Below are positions 43,592-50,599 of a DNA stretch of 64,000 bases, one piece after another. The position numbers and the translations under genes are program-made. The notes under the pieces were generated by a model. It was not told the origin of the DNA and made no database searches. It saw only the letters and a program-made list of their open reading frames with translations. The stretch spans positions 27,418 through 91,417 of the forward strand of contig DDAL01000003.1 of assembly GCA_002332615.1 (NCBI GenBank), given 5' to 3'. Source of the DNA: Sphingobacteriaceae bacterium UBA2059 (lineage in GTDB: Bacteria; Bacteroidota; Bacteroidia; Sphingobacteriales; Sphingobacteriaceae). The first letter of the stretch is position 1, and each line of letters starts with the position of its first letter.

Positions 43592-44704
43592 ATGAAAAAA
43601 GCTCTTATAACCGGTATTACTGGCCAGGATGGCGCCTATCTTGCTGAATTTTTGCTGGCTAAAGGTTATGAAGTACATGGTATTAAGCGGCGAACTTCGC
43701 TTTTTAATACTGATCGGGTTGATAGTTTGTATCAGGACCCGCATGAGGAGGATGTTCGTTTCTTCATGCATTATGGCGATCTGACTGATTCTGCTAATAT
43801 TATAAGTCTTATTCAAAGCATTCAACCGGACGAAATATATAATCTGGGCGCTATGAGCCACGTTAGAGTTAGCTTTGATATTCCTGAGTACACAGCCGAT
43901 ACCGATGGTATTGGTACTTTAAGAATACTTGAGGCCGTCAGGCTCTTAAACCTTACTGGTAAAACGAAGATTTATCAGGCGTCCACGTCTGAGCTTTATG
44001 GATTGGTACAGCAGGTGCCTCAATCTGAAACTACTCCTTTTTATCCTCGCTCGCCTTATGCTGTAGCTAAGCTTTACGCTTACTGGATTACGGTAAATTA
44101 CCGCGAAGCTTATAATATGTTCGCCTGCAATGGTATTTTGTTCAATCATGAAAGTCCGTTGAGGGGCGAAACGTTTGTTACCCGTAAGATCACCAGAGCC
44201 GTGTCTAAAATAGGTCTGGGCATGCAAAGTTGTCTGTATCTGGGTAATTTAAATGCCAAGCGCGACTGGGGTCACGCGAAGGATTATGTTGAAGCCATGT
44301 GGCTGATTCTTCAGCAGGAGGTGCCCGAAGATTTCGTAATAGCAACGGGGGTGACAACTACGGTACGCGACTTTGTTAAGTTTTCTTTCGAGCAGATAGG
44401 GGTACAGCTCGAATTCATAGGCGAAGGAGAAGACGAAAAAGGATATGTTAAACATGCTCATAACCCGGAGTATCCCTTGACTGAAGGTGATCTGGTTGTT
44501 GCTGTCGATGCGAGATATTTTAGACCTACAGAGGTCGAATTGCTTATTGGTAATCCTGCCAAGTCCAGGACCAAGCTTGGTTGGAGACCTAAATATGATC
44601 TGCAAATGCTGGTTGAAGACATGATGTCTGCGGATCTTAAACTCTTTAAAAGAGAAAGGGCATTGAAAGATTTGGGTTACTCTGTAAAGAATACGTTTGA
44701 ATAA
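43592..44704 (+). CDS. gmd: GDP-mannose 4,6-dehydratase
   Basis: Converts GDP-mannose to GDP-4-keto-6-deoxymannose, the precursor of GDP-fucose, GDP-rhamnose and GDP-perosamine. The 370-residue extended SDR has GITGQDGAYLAEFL, the catalytic Tyr and Lys in SPYAVAKLYAYW, NHESPLRGETFVTRK and RDWGHAKDYVEAMW, all diagnostic of GMD. No fucose synthase (fcl) or perosamine synthase follows in this window. Third codon positions look richer in T and A than in leuS or dnaE. The UDP-sugar dehydrogenase gene follows after 15 bases. Confidence 0.96.
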   Translation: MKKALITGITGQDGAYLAEFLLAKGYEVHGIKRRTSLFNTDRVDSLYQDPHEEDVRFFMHYGDLTDSANIISLIQSIQPDEIYNLGAMSHVRVSFDIPEYTADTDGIGTLRILEAVRLLNLTGKTKIYQASTSELYGLVQQVPQSETTPFYPRSPYAVAKLYAYWITVNYREAYNMFACNGILFNHESPLRGETFVTRKITRAVSKIGLGMQSCLYLGNLNAKRDWGHAKDYVEAMWLILQQEVPEDFVIATGVTTTVRDFVKFSFEQIGVQLEFIGEGEDEKGYVKHAHNPEYPLTEGDLVVAVDARYFRPTEVELLIGNPAKSRTKLGWRPKYDLQMLVEDMMSADLKLFKRERALKDLGYSVKNTFE

Positions 44705-44719
44705 TTAGTTTACTACTGC

Positions 44720-46024
44720 ATGTTAGATACAATCAATATTTCAAATACAAAGATTGCTGTTATTGGTCTTGGTTATGTTGGCCTTCCTCTGGCTATTGAA
44801 TTTGCAAAGAAGTATAAAGTATTGGGCTTCGACATCAATGCGGCACGGGTGGAAGAATTGAGTGAAGGAAAGGACCGCACGCTTGAGGCAAATATTGGAG
44901 ATCTAAGTGCGGTCATCCGTGGGGATAATGCCGATTTCGGCTTGTCTTTCTCGAATGAGGTATCTTCTCTTAAAGACTACAATGTGTTTATTGTCACTGT
45001 TCCTACTCCAATTGATCAGTTTAAATCCCCGGATTTAAGACCGCTCTTAAGTGCTTCTAAAATGCTGGGGGAGGTACTCAAACCTCTGGATATAGTGATC
45101 TATGAGTCTACTGTTTACCCTGGATGTACAGAGGAAGAATGCGTGCCGGTGCTTCAGCGGATTTCGGGACTTGAGTATAATCAGGAGTTCTTTGTAGGGT
45201 ATTCTCCTGAGCGTATCAACCCGGGAGATAAAATAAATACCTTGACAACTATAAAGAAGGTTACCAGCGGTTCTACTCCCCGGGTAGCTGATTATATTGA
45301 TCGTCTTTACCGTTCTATTATTATGGCTGGTACCCATCCCGCACCCAGCATTAAGGTTGCTGAAGCCTCAAAGGCTATTGAGAATGCTCAGAGGGACGTT
45401 AACATTTCCTTTGTAAATGAGCTTGCCCTGATCTTTGACCGTATCGGCATTGATACCCAGGATGTGCTTGATGCTGCGGGTACCAAATGGAACTTCCTGA
45501 AATATAAACCGGGTCTGGTGGGCGGCCACTGCATAGGAGTTGATCCCTACTACCTGGCTTACAAGGCTCAGTCACTGGGTTACCATCCGGAGGTGATTTT
45601 ATCGGGAAGGCGTGTAAATGACAATATGGGCTCTTTTGTGGCGGACAAGGTTGTAAAGCTTATGATCCATAAAGACCACAAGATCAAAGGTTCGAAAGCT
45701 CTTATTTTAGGGGTAACGTTTAAGGAAAATTGTCCGGACGTGAGAAATACCCGTGTAGTTGATATCTACCATGAGCTGAAACAGTTTGGGCTGGATGTGG
45801 ATATTTATGACCCATGGGCCGATCCTCTTGAAGTTCAGGCTGAGTACGGGCTTAGCATCTTTAATGAGCTGGACAGCGATTTGAGTAAGTATAGAGCACT
45901 TATCGTTGCTGTTGCACATAATGAGTTCCTGTCGCTGGATTACCAAAAGCTGAAAGACAATAATGCGGTTATTTTTGATGCGAAAGGCTGTCTTGAAAGA
46001 AAACTTGTTGACTCTCGTTTGTAA
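44720..46024 (+). CDS. Nucleotide sugar dehydrogenase (UDP-HexNAc 6-dehydrogenase, TviB/WbpO-like)
   Basis: A 434-residue NAD-dependent UDP-sugar dehydrogenase. The N-terminal Rossmann motif is IGLGYVGLPLAIEFAKKY; the catalytic Cys271 is in GLVGGHCIGVDPYYL; VAEASKAIENAQRDVNI and GVTFKENCPDVRNTRV fit the UDP-N-acetylhexosamine branch (TviB, WbpO, WbpA) better than UDP-glucose dehydrogenases. It would oxidise UDP-GalNAc or UDP-GlcNAc to the uronic acid for a surface polysaccharide. It is operonic with gmd. No downstream polysaccharide genes follow. Confidence 0.92.
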   Translation: MLDTINISNTKIAVIGLGYVGLPLAIEFAKKYKVLGFDINAARVEELSEGKDRTLEANIGDLSAVIRGDNADFGLSFSNEVSSLKDYNVFIVTVPTPIDQFKSPDLRPLLSASKMLGEVLKPLDIVIYESTVYPGCTEEECVPVLQRISGLEYNQEFFVGYSPERINPGDKINTLTTIKKVTSGSTPRVADYIDRLYRSIIMAGTHPAPSIKVAEASKAIENAQRDVNISFVNELALIFDRIGIDTQDVLDAAGTKWNFLKYKPGLVGGHCIGVDPYYLAYKAQSLGYHPEVILSGRRVNDNMGSFVADKVVKLMIHKDHKIKGSKALILGVTFKENCPDVRNTRVVDIYHELKQFGLDVDIYDPWADPLEVQAEYGLSIFNELDSDLSKYRALIVAVAHNEFLSLDYQKLKDNNAVIFDAKGCLERKLVDSRL

Positions 46025-46131
46025 TACTTTCTTAATCTCTATTTAACGTTATCATTTATGAGCTGATTTAAAATCAGTATGGTGCAGTCTAAATAGTCGA
46101 AGTCCTATATTTAAAATTTTTTTTGAATTGT

Positions 46132-46162
46132 TTTGTTTTTTTGAGTCAGAAAAATAAATTTG
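46132..46162 (+). promoter_or_regulatory. Full-consensus promoter of the FimB/Mfa2-like gene
   Basis: TTTG (46132-46135), a 19-base spacer and TAAATTTG (46155-46162), an exact match to the Bacteroidota promoter; the ATG lies 22 bases downstream of the -7 box. Confidence 0.8.
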
Positions 46163-46184
46163 CGTCTTTTAAAAGCCAATTATA

Positions 46185-47093
46185 ATGACTAAAATTAAAC
46201 TTAAATTTCTGAGCATTCTCTGCTTAGCCTGTGCTTTTTCTTGTAAAGTGGATCCTCAGTACCCTGATGAAGCTAAAACCGGTAAGGTTTCATTTAAAGT
46301 AAGCGTATTTCAACAATCATACGAGCCTATGGGGCCGGTAAAAACCTATGCAAGTGAGCCTGTGAAAAAAAGCCCTATTACTACTCTCTACTACTGGTTA
46401 TTTGATGCTAAAGGAAACAAGGTCAGTTTTAAGCAGCAGTCTGCGCAAGATGCGGACTTTTGTAATTTCACTGAGAAGTTACCTCAAGGGCTCTATACCG
46501 CTATGTTTTTGGGATCTGAGCTACCTGTAGAAGTGCCAGAGTTTACAACCCCGAATACTTTAAGACCTAAGTTCATCGGGTGCAATGGAAACGTGTTCTC
46601 AAAAAAGGTGAAATTTGAGGTGACTTATGAGGGCACAACTCAACCTGTTACCCTCGAAAGAAGGATGTCCAGGCTTGAGATAGTGGCAGAAGATGTTATT
46701 CCCTCTAATGTAACGAAAGCTGTACTTACCATAGATAATGAATTGCGAATGTTTTCTCTTGAGAGGGAAGAGGTTACGTATGAGACTCTCAGTATAAAGA
46801 ATCCGGTTTCAGAGGAGAAAGTCTTAGTGAGTCCTGAGGATTACACTGCTTTTAATATAGGTGTGTACATTATGAATGTAAATCAAAAATTGCTGGGAAC
46901 GCTTAAATTTTATGACGCGGAAGGACTTATAGTAAAAACGGTTAATATCAGGGATGAACATAATGTAACATGTAAGCTAAGTTCAAAAACTATCCTAAAA
47001 GGCCGCTTGATTGAGAACCCCGATGCTACAACTACTATATCTATCAAAGATACATGGGATCCTGATGTAATTGTTCCTTTCAAGCCTAAATAG
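46185..47093 (+). CDS. FimB/Mfa2-like fimbrial anchor lipoprotein
   Basis: A 302-residue lipoprotein: basic start (TKIKLK), hydrophobic core and a lipobox-like end with Cys20 (AFSCKVDP), so it is expected in the outer membrane. The mature part begins with GKVSFKVSVF and contains YYWLFDAKGNKV and the LPQGLYTAMFLGSE segment, a pattern seen in FimB/Mfa2 anchors (transthyretin-like fold), which cap and anchor fimbriae in Bacteroidales. No major fimbrillin gene is adjacent, so it may work alone or with proteins encoded elsewhere. It has its own promoter and terminator. The family call is from overall pattern and is less certain than most here. Confidence 0.72.
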   Translation: MTKIKLKFLSILCLACAFSCKVDPQYPDEAKTGKVSFKVSVFQQSYEPMGPVKTYASEPVKKSPITTLYYWLFDAKGNKVSFKQQSAQDADFCNFTEKLPQGLYTAMFLGSELPVEVPEFTTPNTLRPKFIGCNGNVFSKKVKFEVTYEGTTQPVTLERRMSRLEIVAEDVIPSNVTKAVLTIDNELRMFSLEREEVTYETLSIKNPVSEEKVLVSPEDYTAFNIGVYIMNVNQKLLGTLKFYDAEGLIVKTVNIRDEHNVTCKLSSKTILKGRLIENPDATTTISIKDTWDPDVIVPFKPK

Positions 47094-47140
47094 CAGGCCT
47101 CATACACGCGATGTTAGGTGCGTTTTATGTAAGTAGATAG

Positions 47141-47173
47141 AAGGCTTTTCCATAGCGGTTAAGCCTTTTTTTT
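47141..47173 (+). terminator. Terminator of the FimB/Mfa2-like gene
   Basis: AAGGCTT (47141-47147) pairs with AAGCCTT (47161-47167), followed by a T-run. Confidence 0.8.
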
Positions 47174-47464
47174 ATATTTGCAGATAGCATGTTGTAAGTA
47201 CCACTTGGCATAGCCCGAGCCAGGAGCAATGCTCCGTCTTTGAGTCGCCAGAATAAGTTTAAGGTAACTATCGAAACTAGTCTCTTTTGTATTGTATAAA
47301 AAGCATAGCCAGAATTCAATAAACTTATCTACTTACTAATTGATACATCCTAGATGTGCGGTTCTAATCAGTTGAACAGGGAGTTAAGCTTTTGTAGTTT
47401 AGTCTTACATGTGATTAAAGTCAAGGAAGCTGGTACCTGTGAGTGCGTGTCGGATGATGCATAA
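47174..47464. other. Non-coding region between the FimB-like gene and recA
   Basis: No convincing gene. A -7-like TATATTTG sits at 47173-47180 directly after the terminator T-run, and a small palindrome GGAGCAATGCTCC is inside. A 64-codon minus-strand frame (47125-47319) crosses the terminator and is not credible. A short RNA gene is possible but not supported further. Confidence 0.4.
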
Positions 47465-47499
47465 AAAAATCCTTGTAAGCTATGCCTGCAAGGATTTTT
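47465..47499. terminator. Terminator of recA
   Basis: AAAAATCCTTG (47465-47475) and CAAGGATTTTT (47489-47499) form an 11-bp stem with A/T tracts on both sides, 31 bases past the recA stop on the minus strand. Confidence 0.88.
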
Positions 47500-47529
47500 A
47501 TAACTGAACTTTTAAGGTATTTGCTTTAT

Positions 47530-48534
47530 TTATTCAGCAGCCTGTACACCATTTACTGCGTCTTTGATCTTTACTTCAAGTTCCGCCATCAAGTCAGGGT
47601 TGTCATGCAGTATGTTCTTTACAGCGTCCCTGCCTTGTCCAAGTTTGGTGTCGTTGTAACTAAACCAGGAACCAGCCTTTTTTATAATATTATATTCGAC
47701 ACCAAGATCAATTACTTCCCCTACTTTAGATATGCCCTCTCCGAACATAATATCAAATTCTGCAAGTCTAAAAGGAGGAGCTACTTTGTTTTTTACCACT
47801 TTTACTCTTACACGGTTTCCGGAAACTTCATCCGTGTCTTTTATTTGAGATATGCGTCGGACATCCAGGCGCACAGAGGAGTAAAACTTAAGAGCATTTC
47901 CTCCGGTAGTTGTTTCAGGGTTTCCAAACATAACACCTATTTTATCTCTAAGCTGATTGATAAAGATACAGCAACATCCTGTCTTAGAAATAGTACCGGT
48001 AAGTTTCCTTAAAGCCTGCGACATTAACCGGGCTTGGAGCCCCATCTTGGAGTCACCCATTTCACCCTCAATCTCTCCTTTCGGCACAAGTGCTGCTACA
48101 GAGTCTATTACGATAATATCAATAGCTCCTGAACGAATCAGGTTATCTGATATTTCTAAAGCCTGCTCACCATTGTCAGGTTGCGATACAAGGATGTTTT
48201 CAATATCAACCCCTAGCTTTTTTGCATAAAAACGATCAAAGGCATGTTCCGCGTCAATGAAGGCAGCAATGCCACCTGCTTTTTGAGCTTCGGCGATTGC
48301 ATGGATAGCCAGAGTGGTTTTACCTGAAGATTCAGGGCCGTAGATCTCAATTACCCTGCCTTTAGGCAAGCCACCTACGCCCAGGGCAATGTCCAGACCA
48401 AGCGACCCTGTAGAAATAACCTCCATTGGTTCCACTGCAGAGTCGCCAAGTTTCATAACGCTGCCTTTGCCGTAAGATTTCTCTAATTTATCTAGTGTAA
48501 GCTGTAGCGCCTTTAATTTATCGGTATTGCTCAT
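47530..48534 (-). CDS. recA: Recombinase RecA
   Basis: The 334-residue strand-exchange ATPase and co-protease of the SOS response. Walker A is GPESSGKTT at 66-74; the MAW-like region and DNA-binding loops (GDSKMGLQARLMSQALRKLT, NQLRDKIGVMFGNPETTTGG) are standard. The C-terminal tail after LEVKIKDA is short compared with the acidic tail of E. coli RecA. No LexA box is evident upstream. Confidence 0.98.
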   Translation of the reverse strand: MSNTDKLKALQLTLDKLEKSYGKGSVMKLGDSAVEPMEVISTGSLGLDIALGVGGLPKGRVIEIYGPESSGKTTLAIHAIAEAQKAGGIAAFIDAEHAFDRFYAKKLGVDIENILVSQPDNGEQALEISDNLIRSGAIDIIVIDSVAALVPKGEIEGEMGDSKMGLQARLMSQALRKLTGTISKTGCCCIFINQLRDKIGVMFGNPETTTGGNALKFYSSVRLDVRRISQIKDTDEVSGNRVRVKVVKNKVAPPFRLAEFDIMFGEGISKVGEVIDLGVEYNIIKKAGSWFSYNDTKLGQGRDAVKNILHDNPDLMAELEVKIKDAVNGVQAAE

Positions 48535-48552
48535 TTATTTAGTTTGTAATGT

Positions 48553-48560
48553 CAAATATA
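48553..48560 (-). promoter_or_regulatory. Probable promoter -7 box of recA
   Basis: TATATTTG on the minus strand, with TTTA (48580-48583) at the ideal 19-base spacing (one mismatch to TTTG); 18 bases upstream of the ATG. Confidence 0.6.
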
Positions 48561-48588
48561 CTAAAATAACTAGTTATAATAAAGCCGT

Positions 48589-49266
48589 TTATAATTCTTT
48601 ATTATCAATAATACTAATTTTTTCTTTCCTTTTAGTGCTTTCATAATACTTGCAGAAATGGGTAAGCGGACATTCTGCGCACTTCGGTTTTCTTGCTACG
48701 CAAATATATCTTCCATGAAGGATTAGCCAGTGATGGGCAAAGCGAAGCGTATCTTGGGGGAGATGCTCAACCAGTTGGTTTTCAACAGCAAGAGGGGTTT
48801 TTGCGTTCACAGCTAAGCCTAGTCGTTTAGAAACCCTAAATACGTGCGTATCTACAGCTAGAGCAGGTTTCTCAAATATAATAGAAGCAATAACATTAGC
48901 CGTTTTCCTACCCACCCCCGGAAGCTTTTGAAGCTCATCAATAGTTGAGGGTATCACACCATTAAAATCCTTCACCAACATCTTAGCCATCCCTATGAGG
49001 TGCTTTGCCTTGTTATTCGGGTAACTAACGGAACGTATGTAACCAAAAACCTCATCAACGGTAGAAGCAGCAAGGCTCCATACATCCGGGAAGCGGTCAA
49101 ACAGAGCAGGCGTTACCATGTTTATCCGCTTGTCAGTACATTGGGCAGAGAGTATAACAGCAACCAGCAATTCATATGCATTACCAAAATGCAGCTCAGT
49201 TTGAGCCTCAGGCTGGTGGGTAGAGAAGTATTCAACAAAGGCCTTGAAGCGATCTTTTCGAAGCAT
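48589..49266 (-). CDS. nth: Endonuclease III (DNA glycosylase/AP lyase)
   Basis: A 225-residue base-excision repair enzyme that removes oxidised pyrimidines and nicks abasic sites. The helix-hairpin-helix LPGVGRKTANV carries the catalytic Lys, the catalytic Asp is in AVDTHVFRVSKRLG, and the 4Fe-4S site is C189-X6-C196-X2-C199-X5-C205. Length is standard. It lies upstream of recA on the same strand, but recA has its own promoter. Confidence 0.97.
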   Translation of the reverse strand: MLRKDRFKAFVEYFSTHQPEAQTELHFGNAYELLVAVILSAQCTDKRINMVTPALFDRFPDVWSLAASTVDEVFGYIRSVSYPNNKAKHLIGMAKMLVKDFNGVIPSTIDELQKLPGVGRKTANVIASIIFEKPALAVDTHVFRVSKRLGLAVNAKTPLAVENQLVEHLPQDTLRFAHHWLILHGRYICVARKPKCAECPLTHFCKYYESTKRKEKISIIDNKEL

Positions 49267-49270
49267 TGTA

Positions 49271-49278
49271 CAAAGGTG
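49271..49278 (-). promoter_or_regulatory. Possible -7 box of nth
   Basis: CACCTTTG on the minus strand (one mismatch to TAnnTTTG), 5 bases upstream of the nth ATG. Confidence 0.3.
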
Positions 49279-49362
49279 GTATATTATCCATTAAGGCCAA
49301 AGTTTTATGCTTCGGATTTTGACCCTACACATACAATCTCTGGATTAGGAAGATTACGCCGC

Positions 49363-49551
49363 CTAACTGAACAATCGCGAGTAATTCAGAATAAGTGAAA
49401 TGGAATCTTCCGATGGATTCATCAGCTTTTTGTTAAGTTCTTCACTCAAGCAGTCAAGGAAAATTTCATCTTCAACGCTTAGCATTGCAGTTTTATCGTC
49501 ATTGATTGCAGGATCATTTGCAGAAAAGAATTGAGTAGAATTATTTGTCAT
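49363..49551 (-). CDS. Small uncharacterised protein next to the ECF sigma gene
   Basis: A 62-residue acidic, soluble protein starting at ATG 49551. It has no signal peptide or membrane segment. The visible pattern is a polar N-terminus (NNSTQFFSANDPAIND), then MLSVEDEIFLDCLSEELNKK and a C-terminal NPSEDSISLILNYSRLF, which read as two amphipathic helices. It lies 69 bases downstream of the ECF sigma factor gene on the same strand, so a regulatory role (anti-sigma-like or adaptor) is possible. I do not recognise it as a characterised family. Coding status is judged from context and composition only. Confidence 0.6.
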   Translation of the reverse strand: MTNNSTQFFSANDPAINDDKTAMLSVEDEIFLDCLSEELNKKLMNPSEDSISLILNYSRLFS

Positions 49552-49620
49552 AAGCAATGGTCTTAGAGAGTCAATATACTTCTAACGCCATTACTTATGG
49601 CTTATTTTGTTCTGTTTCAA

Positions 49621-50208
49621 TTAATTTATACGAACCCCTGTTTCTTTAGTCAACATCATCCTTCTCAGGTTGTTAAGCGCATATCTCATACGGCCCAAAG
49701 CAGTGTTGATACTGACGTTTGTGATGTCTGCAATTTCCTTGAAGCTCATTTCGCCATAGTGTCGCATAATAACGACTTCTTTTTGTTCTGCCGGTAAAAG
49801 CTGAACCATCTTCCTTAGGTCGCTGTAGGTCTGTTCGCGCACGAGTTGTTCTTCAATGCTCTCATCATAAAAGCCAAGCACATCGAAGATGTCAAAACCA
49901 TCCTGATTTGTTATAACGGGTGTACGCTTGTCTTTACGAAAATGATCAATTACAAGGTTGTGGGCAATACGCATAACCCAAGGCAAAAATTTTCCTTCTT
50001 CATTATACTTACCGGATTTAAGGGTATTTATAACTTTGATAAATGTATCCTGAAAAATGTCTTCTGCCAGGTATTGATCTTTTACCAGCATGTAGATAGA
50101 CGTATAAATTTTTGCTTTATGTCTGGCAACAAGTTCCTGTATTCCGGTTTCATCACCGGATATATATATGTGTATTAGTTCGTGGTCGTTCTTCTCCTGA
50201 AGTTTCAT
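49621..50208 (-). CDS. ECF-type RNA polymerase sigma factor
   Basis: A 195-residue sigma-70 family factor of the extracytoplasmic-function class, starting at ATG 50208. Region 2 includes LVKDQYLAEDIFQDTFIKV and WVMRIAHNLVIDHFRKDKR (core binding and -10 recognition); region 4 has LPAEQKEVVIMRHYGEMSFKE and a helix-turn-helix near NVSINTALGRMRYAL. No anti-sigma (FecR-like) membrane protein or TonB receptor gene is adjacent, so it is not the usual SusC-type pair. A 62-residue protein follows it. Confidence 0.93.
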   Translation of the reverse strand: MKLQEKNDHELIHIYISGDETGIQELVARHKAKIYTSIYMLVKDQYLAEDIFQDTFIKVINTLKSGKYNEEGKFLPWVMRIAHNLVIDHFRKDKRTPVITNQDGFDIFDVLGFYDESIEEQLVREQTYSDLRKMVQLLPAEQKEVVIMRHYGEMSFKEIADITNVSINTALGRMRYALNNLRRMMLTKETGVRIN

Positions 50209-50308
50209 AGGACTCCTCAAATTAAATTCTGTCTTTATAAGTTTAGACGAAGTATTAGAGTAGAGGTTTATCCAAATAGTATTTCCTTATCGATTAAAAA
50301 CTAAGTAT

Positions 50309-50341
50309 CAAAAATAAGCTTTTTACTTTTTAAGAACCAAA
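50309..50341 (-). promoter_or_regulatory. Promoter of the ECF sigma gene
   Basis: On the minus strand TTTG (50338-50341), a 21-base spacer and TATTTTTG (50309-50316). It gives a 5' leader of about 95 bases. Confidence 0.55.
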
Positions 50342-50599
50342 CTTTTCCGAGTAAAAGAGTAATATAGCTATTCAGCCGGCTTAAACCTTACCAGTAAACG
50401 TTCGGGCAATACACCAACAAGCTTCGGTTAAAGCTACCCGTTACCGCTATCATACAAATAACAGTCAATAGATAAACCCTTTTGTTAAAGCTATGTTTGA
50501 TATTAATTACGAGTGAATCATAAAGCCTCTGTGTTACCCATCAGTATAGTAAAAGTAAAGAGGTACTTTTGCACTTTGCGTGTATGATATAAAAGTTCA
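50342..50599 (+). other. Non-coding region upstream of uvrA
   Basis: Divergent control region. It holds -7-like boxes TATGTTTG (50492-50499) and TACTTTTG (50564-50571) for plus-strand transcription. No LexA-type box, repeat or gene is recognised. Confidence 0.45.
50564..50571 (+). promoter_or_regulatory. Probable -7 box of uvrA
   Basis: TACTTTTG fits TAnnTTTG, 28 bases upstream of the ATG at 50600. Confidence 0.5.

Noticed and set aside
47125..47319. 64-codon minus-strand frame downstream of the FimB-like gene
   Set aside because: It runs through the terminator hairpin and resembles no known protein; treated as non-coding.
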